From positions 7,812,001-7,876,000 of the forward strand of contig NZ_CP116256.1 in NCBI RefSeq assembly GCF_027947575.1: 64,000 nucleotides of DNA. Direction: 5' to 3'. A program made the position numbers and the translations under genes. Origin of the DNA: Streptomyces rubrogriseus (GTDB lineage: Bacteria; Actinomycetota; Actinomycetes; Streptomycetales; Streptomycetaceae). This document shows, in pieces, positions 42,275 to 50,222 of the stretch. Position 1 is the first letter of the stretch; the number at the start of each line of letters is the position of its first letter. A model generated the notes under the pieces. It was not told the origin of the DNA, searched no databases, and was given only the letters and a program-made list of their open reading frames with translations.

Positions 42275-42832
42275 ATGACCGGCAGCACCCGTGGCCCCAA
42301 CGACCCCCTGCGCCGCGAACGCATCCTCGACGCCGCGCTCGACGTCGTCGCCGAGCACGGCGCCATCAAGGTGACCTTCCGCAGGATCGCCGAAGCGGCG
42401 GGTGTGCCGCTGGGCTCACTGACCTACTACTTCGACGACATGCAGCACCTGCTGACCGACGCCTTCACCCGGCTCGCCGAGACCGTCTCCACGCGCTACG
42501 GCGCCCTCCTGGAGGCCGCACGGACCCGCCAGGAGGCCGAGGAAGCGGTCGTCGAGATCATCTGCGGCAAGGTCTGGGGAACCGACCGCAACCTCCTGCT
42601 CAGCTACGAGCTCTACGCCTTCGCCACCCGCCATCCCGAGGTGCGCGCCGTCATGCGCTCCTGGATGCGAGCCAGCCGGGACTCCCTGGCCAGGCACTTC
42701 GACCCGCTCACCGCACGCGCCCTCGACGCCCTGATCGAAGGCTTCTCCATCCACAACTCCGTCGACCTGAGCCCCACCGCCCGCGAGGACGTCGCCGCCG
42801 TCGTCAGCGCCGTCGTCGACCGGCACCGGTGA
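42275..42832 (+). CDS. TetR-family transcriptional regulator
   Basis: 185 residues from ATG 42275; an upstream ATG at 42227 lies within a near-palindrome TGCACA-AA-TGTACA and is less likely. HTH: VTFRRIAEAAGVPLGSLTYYFDDMQHLL. The C-terminal half is a TetR_C-type ligand domain with ATRHPEVRAVMRSWMRASRD. It is divergent from the MFS gene, as in classic efflux control pairs. Confidence 0.9.
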   Translation: MTGSTRGPNDPLRRERILDAALDVVAEHGAIKVTFRRIAEAAGVPLGSLTYYFDDMQHLLTDAFTRLAETVSTRYGALLEAARTRQEAEEAVVEIICGKVWGTDRNLLLSYELYAFATRHPEVRAVMRSWMRASRDSLARHFDPLTARALDALIEGFSIHNSVDLSPTAREDVAAVVSAVVDRHR

Positions 42833-42848
42833 ACAAGGGGGTGCCCCG

Positions 42849-43262
42849 TCATGGACGGCTGGACCGTTCCACGGCGGTGCCGGGGTCGACTTCGGGACGG
42901 GTGAAGCGCACGGGCTTGTCCAGTGACCGGGCGTAGGCGATTTCGGCTCGGGTGCTGTCTCCGACGTAGTCGCCGACCACGAGCACCTCGTCCGCGAGCC
43001 GGATCTTCGCCCGGTGCAGCTCGTCCAGGCGTGCCTTCAGTGCCCCGGCCTCGACGGGATCGGACCAGAGTGCGTGCGGCGACTTCATGTCACAGCCCGG
43101 CTTGACGACGATCCTTCCGGCTGCGGTCTCCCGCACGTCGGCCTCGGTCATCTCGGCCATGAAACGGGTGGAGCCGCAGATCACGACGATGCGCGGGAGG
43201 TTCAGCCGCTTCTTCGCGTCGGCGAGCGTCTCCTCGGGGGCGGGCGGTCGCGGGTGTGACAC
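42849..43262 (-). CDS. Small nucleoside-2-deoxyribosyltransferase-like protein
   Basis: 137 residues. The N-terminal Rossmann-like strand RIVVICGSTRF is followed by FMAEMTEADVRE, and later RLADEVLVVGDYVGDSTRAEIAYARSLDKPV. The GSxRF motif and the DSTRAEIAYA segment resemble nucleoside deoxyribosyltransferase/DUF4406-type proteins that bind nucleotides. The catalytic Glu is plausibly the one in RAEIAYA. Function is not established. Confidence 0.7.
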   Translation of the reverse strand: MSHPRPPAPEETLADAKKRLNLPRIVVICGSTRFMAEMTEADVRETAAGRIVVKPGCDMKSPHALWSDPVEAGALKARLDELHRAKIRLADEVLVVGDYVGDSTRAEIAYARSLDKPVRFTRPEVDPGTAVERSSRP

Positions 43263-43340
43263 CGGTTCCTCCTGGTGGTGTTCGCGTGCCCCGATGGTCT
43301 CCTACGAGGGCGCGCCACGGGAGGCCCGTACGATGAGCGC

Positions 43341-43744
43341 GTGACCAGGAGCACCCGATCAAGCAGCCGTCCGGCCGGGCGGCCGTTCGTGCTGCTGGTG
43401 CTGGCGGTGCTGGCCGGTGTGCTGGGCATGCACGGCCTCGCCCCCGGTGCGATGCCGCCGGGTCAGGCGGGTGCCGGTCACGGGATGGTGATGACCGCGG
43501 CGGACGGTGTGCCGCACGCGGACGGGGGATGTACGCACACGGATGGCGGTTCGAGTCACCACCTCGATCACGCCGACGGGACGTGTGCGGCGGCCGGCAC
43601 CGGTTCGGCGTACACGCCGCCCGCGCTGACCGGCGCCCTGCCGGCCGCGCCCGCGGCCCCCGCGCCCGCCGGGGCGTTCCCGGGGCGCCGCGCGACGGCC
43701 GGGCTCCGCCCGACCTCTCCGAGTTGCAGCTCCTGCGGATATAG
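43341..43744 (+). pseudogene. DUF6153 His-rich membrane protein, frame interrupted
   Basis: The frame from GTG 43341 encodes one membrane segment (FVLLVLAVLAGVLGMHGLAPG), then a His/Met/Cys-rich stretch (GHGMVM, CTHTDGG, HHLDHADGTC). The family C-terminus, RAPPDLSELQLLRI, and its stop are in another frame ending at 43744. Without the shift, the first frame runs on across the next gene to 44837. One base is missing (or two extra) near 43670-43690. A TACGAT box ends 6 bases before the GTG, suggesting a leaderless mRNA. It may be a real lesion or a sequence error. Confidence 0.7.
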
Positions 43745-43866
43745 AGCGGCCCGCCCGGCTCCCGCGCGCCCGGCCCTTGCCGGTGGCGGGTGCCGTGCTT
43801 CCGCACGCTCCACATCCGTTCCCACCGCGTGCCGCGCGACGGCGCGCGTCAAGGAGTCGCACCACC

Positions 43867-44529
43867 ATGATCCGCAAGCGTTCCCTCATGCACCGCACCG
43901 CCGTCGTGGCCGCCGCCGGCACGACGGCACTGGTCCTGGCCGCCTGTGGCGGCAGCGGCGACGACGACGGCTCGGCCGGACACGGCGGCCACGCCGCCAC
44001 CGCATCCTCGTCCGCCCCGTCATCGCCGTCGGCATCGGCATCGGCGGCACAGGGGCAGCACAACGCGGCCGACGTCGCCTTCGCGAAGGGGATGATCCCC
44101 CACCACCGCCAGGCCGTCGAGATGGCCGACCTCGCGCCCGGCCGTGCGCGGTCGGCCGAGGTGAAGAAGCTCGCCGCCGACATCAAGAAGGCCCAGGACC
44201 CGGAGATCAGGACGCTCTCCGGCTGGCTGACCTCGTGGGGCGAGGACGTGCCCGCCGAGGGTGCCATGGACCACTCCGCGCACGGCATGGGCGGCATGGG
44301 CGGCATGATGACGGCCGAGGAGATGACCGGACTCGAGAACGCCTCGGGCACGGCCTTCGACACCGCGTTCACGGAGCTGATGATCAAGCATCACGAAGGC
44401 GCGGTCGAGATGGCGAGGACCGAGCAGGCCGACGGCGCCCACGGCCCGGCCAAGAAGATGGCCGGAGAGATCATCGACTCGCAGAGCGCGGAGATCGAGC
44501 AGATGAACGCACTGCTCGGCAAGGGCTGA
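43867..44529 (+). CDS. DUF305 family lipoprotein, metal-rich
   Basis: 220 residues. The signal peptide ends in a lipobox (TALVLAACGGSG). The DUF305 ferritin-like four-helix repeats have paired His motifs: FAKGMIPHHRQAVEMADLA and ELMIKHHEGAVEMARTE. Between them is a Met/His loop (MDHSAHGMGGMGGMM). Such proteins are linked to copper handling. AAGGAG lies 10 bases before the ATG. It follows the DUF6153 gene in the same orientation. Confidence 0.9.
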   Translation: MIRKRSLMHRTAVVAAAGTTALVLAACGGSGDDDGSAGHGGHAATASSSAPSSPSASASAAQGQHNAADVAFAKGMIPHHRQAVEMADLAPGRARSAEVKKLAADIKKAQDPEIRTLSGWLTSWGEDVPAEGAMDHSAHGMGGMGGMMTAEEMTGLENASGTAFDTAFTELMIKHHEGAVEMARTEQADGAHGPAKKMAGEIIDSQSAEIEQMNALLGKG

Positions 44530-44539
44530 CCGCACCACG

Positions 44540-44580
44540 CCGGTGCGGGGCGGGCGCCGAAGGCGTCGGCCCCGCACCGG
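44540..44580. terminator. Bidirectional hairpin terminator
   Basis: CCGGTGCGGGGC (44540-44551) pairs perfectly with GCCCCGCACCGG (44569-44580), with a smaller GGGCGCC/GGCGTC stem inside. It lies between the convergent DUF305 and response-regulator genes. Confidence 0.85.
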
Positions 44581-44618
44581 GCCCGGGGCATCCGCCTCCC
44601 GGGCTCCCGGGATCCGGC

Positions 44619-45311
44619 TCACGCTCCGCGCCGGCCCTCGCCCACCAGCCCGGTCTCGTAGGCGACGATCACGAGCTGGGCGCGGTCGCGTGCGTGCAGC
44701 TTGGCGAGGAGGCGGCCGACGTGGGTCTTGACCGTGGCCAGGCTCAGCTGGAGGTGCTCCGCGATCTCCGTGTTGGACAGACCCCGTGCGATCAGTCCGA
44801 GCACCTCCACCTCCCGGTCGGTGACCCCCTCCAGTGAGCGGTGGGGCGGACGGGCGGGCTCCGGGCGGCGGGCGAACTCCGCGATCAGGCGGCGGGTCAC
44901 CGAGGGGGCCAGCAGCGCCTCGCCCGCGGCGACGACGCCGACGGCGGTGAGTACGTCGGCGGGCGGGGTGTCCTTGAGCAGGAAGCCCGCGGCGCCGGCG
45001 CGCAGGGCGGCGTAGACGTACTCGTCCAGGTCGAAGGTGGTGAGGATGAGGACGCGGGCGGCGGACAGGGCCGGGTCCGAGCAGATCTGCCGGGTCGCCC
45101 CGATGCCGTCGAGGACCGGCATGCGTACGTCCATCAGCACGACGTCCGGCCGTTCGCTGCGGGTCAGCTCGACGGCCTCCGCGCCGTTCGCGGCCTCGCC
45201 CACGGCCGTCATGCCCGGAGTGTGGTCGACGAGGACCCGGAAGCTGCCGCGCACCATCGCCTGGTCGTCGGCGATCAGTACCCGGACCGGGGGCGCGTCG
45301 GTCATGGTCAT
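44619..45311 (-). CDS. NarL/LuxR-family response regulator
   Basis: 230 residues. The receiver domain has acidic pair Asp15/Asp16 (LIADDQ), phosphoacceptor Asp61 (VVLMDVRMP) and a conserved Lys in FLLKDTPP. The C-terminal LuxR HTH has LTxRE-like VTDREVEVLGLIARGLSNTEIAEHLQLSLATVKTHV. Its start overlaps the histidine kinase stop by four bases (45308-45311), so the pair is co-translated. Targets are unknown. Confidence 0.94.
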   Translation of the reverse strand: MTMTDAPPVRVLIADDQAMVRGSFRVLVDHTPGMTAVGEAANGAEAVELTRSERPDVVLMDVRMPVLDGIGATRQICSDPALSAARVLILTTFDLDEYVYAALRAGAAGFLLKDTPPADVLTAVGVVAAGEALLAPSVTRRLIAEFARRPEPARPPHRSLEGVTDREVEVLGLIARGLSNTEIAEHLQLSLATVKTHVGRLLAKLHARDRAQLVIVAYETGLVGEGRRGA

Positions 45312-46462
45312 CGGTTCCCTTCAATGGGCAGACGGACGGACACCGCGAAGCCGCCCTCCGGCCGGGGGCCGGCCTCGAAGCTGCCGCCGTACATCGTCGT
45401 CCGTTCGCGGATGCCCAGGAGGCCGTGTCCGCCCGTCGGTTCGCGGGTCTGCCGTCCGGGTCCGGGCGGGGGTCCCTCGTCCGCGACGTCGATGCGGATC
45501 TCCCCCGCGTCCGCCTCCACCGTGACCCGGCAGCGGGTAGGGGCGGCGTGCCGGATCGCGTTGGTGAGGGACTCCTGGACGATCCGGTAGACGGTCAGCT
45601 GGGTCCCCTCGGCCGGCTCCTCCCCGACGCGGACCGTCAGGGCGACGTCCACGCCCGCCCGGCGCGCCTCCGCCGCCAGCGTGTCGAGGCGGTCCAGGCC
45701 CGGGGCGGGGCCCAGGGGCGCGCTGTCGCTGCGCAGTACGCCGAGCGTGCGCCGCATGTCTGCCAACGCCGAACGGCTGGTCTCCTCGATGACCTTGAGG
45801 GCGGCCCGCGCCTGTGCCGGGTCGTCCTGTGCCACGTGCCCGGCGACGCCCGCCTTGACGGCGATCATGCCGAGGTGGTGCGAGACGATGTCGTGCAGCT
45901 CACGGGCGATCCGCAGGCGTTCCTCGTCCAGTGCCCGCTCCGCCCGGCGCCGCTGTTCCTCCGCGGCCGCGGACCGGCGGCCGCGCACGGTGAACCCCGC
46001 GCCCCAGGAGCCGGCGATCACCAGCAGCACGAGCCCGGCCACCCCGACGGCGCCCCGCGCGTCCTCGGCGGGGGTGACCACCGCCTCGCCGAGGTAGACC
46101 GCGCCGCACGCCACCGGCAGCGTCACCGCGAGGGCGGGCACGGACCGGCGGGCGGGCTCCGCGAGTGCGACCAGGTAGGCCGCGAGCCCGGCGGCGGTGT
46201 ACGGCTCACGCGGGATGTCGAGGAGCGACGCCGTGGCCAGGGCGGCCAGCACGGTCCCCAGGACCGCGAGCGGCCGGCGGCGGCGTACGGCGATCGGCAG
46301 CCCGACCGCGGCGGCGAGGAGGCAGCCGAGCCAGAACGGGCCCGTGTAGACGGGTTGGCCGTCGTCGGCGGTCAGCCGGGCGAAGCCCACGTACACGGCG
46401 GTCAGCGCCAGGGCCGCGCCGAGATCCAGGGCGTGGAGATGGTGCTGCCGCGTTCGCCTCAT
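45308..46462 (-). CDS. Two-component sensor histidine kinase (HisKA_3)
   Basis: 384 residues from ATG 46462. The N-terminal half has about five membrane helices and no large extracellular loop. A coiled coil of Arg/Glu leads to the phosphoacceptor His190 in ARELHDIVSHHLGM. The ATPase domain has NAIRHA (N box), DVADEGPPPGPG and GHGLLGIRERTTMYGG (G boxes). It is coupled to the response regulator. The signal is probably sensed within the membrane. Confidence 0.94.
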   Translation of the reverse strand: MRRTRQHHLHALDLGAALALTAVYVGFARLTADDGQPVYTGPFWLGCLLAAAVGLPIAVRRRRPLAVLGTVLAALATASLLDIPREPYTAAGLAAYLVALAEPARRSVPALAVTLPVACGAVYLGEAVVTPAEDARGAVGVAGLVLLVIAGSWGAGFTVRGRRSAAAEEQRRRAERALDEERLRIARELHDIVSHHLGMIAVKAGVAGHVAQDDPAQARAALKVIEETSRSALADMRRTLGVLRSDSAPLGPAPGLDRLDTLAAEARRAGVDVALTVRVGEEPAEGTQLTVYRIVQESLTNAIRHAAPTRCRVTVEADAGEIRIDVADEGPPPGPGRQTREPTGGHGLLGIRERTTMYGGSFEAGPRPEGGFAVSVRLPIEGNR

Positions 46463-46492
46463 GGTCCGACCGTACGGGGGCGGCGGGCGCAT

Positions 46493-47284
46493 TCAACCGG
46501 CCTGTCCGAGCAGCGTCATGAGTCCGAGGACCGCCAGGGCCAGCGGTACCCAGCGCAGCACCGCCGCCCGACCGGGGCGGGGCGCCTGGGACAGCAGCGC
46601 CAGGCCCGACGGCACCAGTGCGACGCACAGTCCGGCCAGGGCCACCAGCGACAACGGGGTGGTCCCCTTGAGGACTCCGAGGGGCAGTGCCGCGGTGAGG
46701 GCGAGTGCGGCGGCGCGGACCGGACCGAGAACACGGGTGCGCCAGGCGCCCAGGGCGAGGACGATCCACCCGGCGAGGACGGCGAGGTTCAGCGCGCTGA
46801 AGACGTGGAAGGCGCCGTATCCGGCCGAGACGGCTTCGGTGGCGGGCCCGGCGCCCTGGGAGCGCACCAGCTGAAAGGCCAGGTGGTCGACCCCGGCGTG
46901 GAAGGCGCGGGCGAACAGCCCGGACATCGCCAGGACCCCGCCCCACAGGCCCCAGCCGGCGCTCCGCGCCCCGATCCGTCCGGCCAGCACCGCCACGGCG
47001 GGCCACAGCAGCAGGCTGCCCGCGGCGAAGAGACCGTAGGCGATGGCCATCAGGGTGGGGTGCCGCTCGTACGCGGCGAGCTGGTCGGGGAAGAAGAAGT
47101 GGACGCGGGCCCGCAGCAGCGCGCCGGTCAGCATCAACGGGGGGCCGAGCACCATGGCGGCGCCGCCCACCCAACGTCCGGGGAAGCCGGTGGCCCCCCA
47201 CGGCGTCACGGGGAGCGCGGCACGCAGGCGTACGCCGGTCCTCGTGTCCGGAACGGCGGTCGTGGACGCGGTCGGATTCCTCAT
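46493..47284 (-). CDS. Polytopic membrane protein of unknown function
   Basis: 263 residues, about seven transmembrane helices from residue 38 on (AAMVLGPPLMLTGALL, LMAIAYGLFAAGSLLL and others) and a short polar N-terminus. There is no enzyme motif. It lies 30 bases upstream of the histidine kinase gene on the same strand and may be transcribed with it. It could modulate the sensor, by position only. Confidence 0.75.
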   Translation of the reverse strand: MRNPTASTTAVPDTRTGVRLRAALPVTPWGATGFPGRWVGGAAMVLGPPLMLTGALLRARVHFFFPDQLAAYERHPTLMAIAYGLFAAGSLLLWPAVAVLAGRIGARSAGWGLWGGVLAMSGLFARAFHAGVDHLAFQLVRSQGAGPATEAVSAGYGAFHVFSALNLAVLAGWIVLALGAWRTRVLGPVRAAALALTAALPLGVLKGTTPLSLVALAGLCVALVPSGLALLSQAPRPGRAAVLRWVPLALAVLGLMTLLGQAG

Positions 47285-47453
47285 GCCGAGGACGATGCCT
47301 CCATCCACCCCGGCAGGCGTCGGACCAGGAGCTGAACCGAGAGGTCAGACCCGGGTATGACCCCGCCGCCGTGCCGGCCGGGGGCAGGCCCGGCCAACTC
47401 CGCGCCGTGGCCCTGCCGGACCGGCAACGGCGACCCGTGAACGGCGTCGGGGA

Positions 47454-47741
47454 TCAGTCCGCCGCGCGGACCACGACCTCGAAGCCCAGGTTCCGCAGCA
47501 GCTTGACGGCGTGGTCCTTGCCGCCGGAGAACTCGTCGCTGCCCAGCGGGTCGCGGCCGGGCAGGTGGCCGTGCGCCGCCCCGACCACGGCCTTCGAGTC
47601 GTAGTCCCTGCCGCCGATCCTGAGCAGGTAGGTACGCGACGGCCCGAATCCGTACCGGTGCAGGAACGCGTCCCGGTCGAGTCGGTCGTACTCCGCTACG
47701 GACTGCAGGATCGCGGCTCGGGTGATCTCGCTCAGCGCCAT
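47454..47741 (-). CDS. Stand-alone ScoMcrA-like N-terminal head domain protein
   Basis: 95 residues: MALSEITRAAILQSVAEYDRLDRDAFLHRYGFG, then YLLRIGGRDYDSKAVVGAAHGHLPGRDPL and a C-terminal LLRNLGFEVV. This resembles the N-terminal domain of the S. coelicolor type IV restriction enzyme ScoMcrA and related HNH proteins, but the DNA-sulfur-binding, SRA and HNH parts are absent. It may be a remnant or a small adaptor. Recognition is from memory of the family. Confidence 0.7.
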   Translation of the reverse strand: MALSEITRAAILQSVAEYDRLDRDAFLHRYGFGPSRTYLLRIGGRDYDSKAVVGAAHGHLPGRDPLGSDEFSGGKDHAVKLLRNLGFEVVVRAAD

Positions 47742-47770
47742 GGACCGAAGGTAGCCGAACAGGCGCCCGG

Positions 47771-49357
47771 TCACTGCCGGTTCAGGGTGCGGGACAGACC
47801 CGCGGTGACCGTCGTGGCGAGGATCCAGCCCGCCGTGATCAGGGCGTAGGACAGCCACTGGCCGGGACCCCGGGGTGCGAAGGCGGGCTCCTGGCCGAAG
47901 GTGATGATCGGGACGAGGAGGTCGAGGGTGTAGAAGACGGCGTTGAAGGGCGGGGCCTTGGCCGCTTCGAGGGGGGCCGGGGTGTGCTGGGCGAAGTAGA
48001 GCGCTCCGCAGGCCAGAAGGGCCAGGAGCCACAGGCCGGCGCGGAGGGGGCGGTAGCCGTAGCCGACGGAGACGTCCTGGACGTGGCCCCACAGGCGGGT
48101 GTGCGCGGGGAGGGTGGCACGGCGGTGGCGCTGCTTGGCCAGCAGTACCGTGCGGGCCTCGTCCTCGTGGCCCAGCCGCCGGTAGGCCGCCGCCAGTTGC
48201 TCGTACGGCTGGGGGAAGTAGTCGCCGGTCGTGCGACGGATCCAGCGGACCCGCTGCGCGGCGGGGAGCGGGAACGCGAGGGTCTCGTACGTCGCGTCGG
48301 CCAGGCGCAGGTCGGTGGGCCAGGTCTCCTGGGCGTCGTACAGCGTGCCCAGCCGGGCGTTGCGGGCGTCCACCACCGCGTCGACCGGCCGGCGGGTACG
48401 CAGGTCGGTCTCCCGGGCCTGGGCCGCCCGGAGGGACAGGGCGGTGCCGTCCTTGTGGGTCAGTTCGGCGTCACGGAAGCTCAGTTCCGTGCCGACGTGG
48501 GTGCCGTCGAGCTTCACCGCGCCGTCGACCGTGAGCCCGAGGCCCAGGTCGAAGTTGCGGCCGACCGTGACGTCCACCGCCTCCAGGGCGATGTCGCCCG
48601 GGTTGCTCAGCCGGGCCCCGCAGAATCCGACGGCCGCCGCGACGGTGGCGCCGGAGAGGATGATCCGGCCCTCGGCGCTGAAGCCGGGGTGGCAGGTGAA
48701 GTCCTCGGCGACACGGATGTGGTAGGCGTCCAGGGCGTGGCCGCCGGGGGCCCGGAGCGAGGCGCCCTCCAGGTCGAACTCGCCCTCTACGGAGGCGCCG
48801 GAGAGCCGGAACGTCCCCTCGACGGCCAGGTTCGCGCACAACGCGTCGCCGCCCACCCGGGCGTGGACGGCCGGTATGGCCTCCCCGGCGGGGTGGCGGA
48901 CCACCGTGTCGCGCAGGTCCAGGTCGCCGTTGACCTGGATGCGGGTGAGGACCAGGGGGCCCGTCAGGGTGCAGTGGGAGACGACCAGCCTCCCGTCGAT
49001 CTGCGCCGTGTCCGCCAGCAGCCCGGGCAGGACGCACCCCGTCAGGGCCAGCTCACGGGTCCGGGCTCCCTGGAGCAACGGCGCTTCGTCGAAACGGCAG
49101 TCGGTGAGGCGAACCGGTACGGCGACCTCCGTGAAGCCGATGTCCAGGCGGCCCGTGAGGTGCGCGCCGGTGAGCCGGAGGGCGGGGCGGTCGCCGGGGT
49201 CGTGGTCGGGGTTGGCGCCCAGCAGCAGGGCCGCCACGACCTCGGACCTGACCACCGGGTCCGAGGGTGAGGGGTCGTCCCGCAGGTCGACGGGGCGGCC
49301 CTGCGGGAAGGCGTCCCACAACCGGCGTTCTTGGGCGTTGAGTTCGTCGAGGCGCAC
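47771..49357 (-). CDS. Beta-helix-rich membrane-anchored protein (pentapeptide-like), unknown function
   Basis: 528 residues. Residues about 60-300 are regular short repeats with alternating small and hydrophobic residues (LRLTGAHLTGRLDIG, GEFDLEGASLRAPGG, GRIILSGATVAAAVGF), suggesting a right-handed beta-helix. A charged region (KQRHRRATLPAH) precedes two C-terminal membrane helices (WLLALLACGALYFAQ and YALITAGWILATTVTAG). Streptomyces annotations often call this a membrane oxidoreductase, but I see no cofactor site. Confidence 0.7.
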   Translation of the reverse strand: MRLDELNAQERRLWDAFPQGRPVDLRDDPSPSDPVVRSEVVAALLLGANPDHDPGDRPALRLTGAHLTGRLDIGFTEVAVPVRLTDCRFDEAPLLQGARTRELALTGCVLPGLLADTAQIDGRLVVSHCTLTGPLVLTRIQVNGDLDLRDTVVRHPAGEAIPAVHARVGGDALCANLAVEGTFRLSGASVEGEFDLEGASLRAPGGHALDAYHIRVAEDFTCHPGFSAEGRIILSGATVAAAVGFCGARLSNPGDIALEAVDVTVGRNFDLGLGLTVDGAVKLDGTHVGTELSFRDAELTHKDGTALSLRAAQARETDLRTRRPVDAVVDARNARLGTLYDAQETWPTDLRLADATYETLAFPLPAAQRVRWIRRTTGDYFPQPYEQLAAAYRRLGHEDEARTVLLAKQRHRRATLPAHTRLWGHVQDVSVGYGYRPLRAGLWLLALLACGALYFAQHTPAPLEAAKAPPFNAVFYTLDLLVPIITFGQEPAFAPRGPGQWLSYALITAGWILATTVTAGLSRTLNRQ

Positions 49358-49418
49358 GAGTGACGATCTTCCCGGGGCGGGAGCGTGCCGGACAAGCCGT
49401 TTCGCCGCCGAGGTGCCC

Positions 49419-49982
49419 TCAGGCCGGAGCGCTTCCCCCGCGTCCCAGGCGGAGGGCGGAGACCAGGAAGAAGACGCCGCCGAGGAAGGCGTAGCCCGCG
49501 AGGCTGCTCAGCGAGGGGTCCTCGGCGCCGGCCTGCGTGACGAACGAGAGCCCGGCGAGCGTGGAGACGGCGCCGCTGACGATCATCGGCCACTGCCCGC
49601 CCAGTCGGCGGCGGACGGCGCCCGCGACGAGCTGGACGATTCCCGCGGTGACCGCCCACGCGCCCCAGACCCGCAGGACGGCCGGGATGCCCGAGGTGGC
49701 GGCGAGGGCGAGGGCGAGGACGGTCAGGGAGCTGATCGCGATGTTCGCGTAGAGGGGCGCGGCTGGGCCGCCGTTCGCCCTCGCCGACCGGACGTCGACG
49801 ACCGCGGCCGCCACGTCGAACAGCGGGTAGACCAGCAGCAGTGCCGTGCTCAGCGGGCCCAGTGCGTCGGCGGTGGCGAAGACCAGGGCGGCCCACACGG
49901 CGGCGAACGCGAAGCGGAGGAAGTACAGCTTCCGGAGCGTGACGGGGACGCTGGCGGGCGGTGCGACGACGACGGTGTCCAC
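49419..49982 (-). CDS. DUF308/HdeD-like membrane protein
   Basis: 187 residues from GTG 49982, with AAAGG 8 bases upstream. About six transmembrane helices with the DUF308 pattern (RFAFAAVWAALVFATADALGPLS, GAWAVTAGIVQLVAGAVRRR, MIVSGAVSTLAGLSFV). It is divergent from a TetR regulator across a region with a 13-bp tandem repeat and two inverted 21-bp sites, so it is the likely target of that regulator. Confidence 0.8.
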   Translation of the reverse strand: MDTVVVAPPASVPVTLRKLYFLRFAFAAVWAALVFATADALGPLSTALLLVYPLFDVAAAVVDVRSARANGGPAAPLYANIAISSLTVLALALAATSGIPAVLRVWGAWAVTAGIVQLVAGAVRRRLGGQWPMIVSGAVSTLAGLSFVTQAGAEDPSLSSLAGYAFLGGVFFLVSALRLGRGGSAPA

Positions 49983-50048
49983 GGTGAGTGCCTTTCGGTA
50001 CGGCGGGTGGGAGGGGGAAACGGAGCGGAGCATCCGATGAGGTGGACC

Positions 50049-50126
50049 GATGAGACAGAACGACGAGGCAGAACGACGAGGCAGAACGACGAGGCAGAAC
50101 GATGAGGCAGAACGATGAGGTAGAAC
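50049..50126. repeat. 13-bp tandem repeat, six copies
   Basis: The unit GACGAGGCAGAAC (with C/T and G/A variants) is repeated six times without interruption. The last copy leads into the inverted site at 50117-50137. It lies in the 5' region of the DUF308-like gene, 67 bases upstream of its start. Confidence 0.85.
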
Positions 50127-50200
50127 GTTCGGTCTTGTTCGTCCCGTCACGCAGTCAACGGCTTCCCGCCCTCCCCTGTCAAGACCGAACGTTCTACCTC
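50117..50200. promoter_or_regulatory. Pair of identical 21-bp operator sites in inverted orientation
   Basis: The 21 bases at 50117-50137 are the exact reverse complement of 50180-50200. Each copy contains the palindromic core GAACGTTC flanked by GGTA/GGTC half-matches. They are 42 bases apart. The right copy lies just upstream of a TACGGT -10 box (about 50211) of the TetR gene. Both divergent promoters could be controlled by one repressor looping or binding cooperatively. Confidence 0.7.
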
Positions 50201-50222
50201 GCCACCTTGATACGGTGGACCC

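Noticed and set aside
43341..44837. 500-residue fusion of DUF6153 with downstream sequence
   Set aside because: The frame simply runs antiparallel in sense through the DUF305 gene in the wrong phase. DUF305 in its own frame has a lipobox and His motifs.
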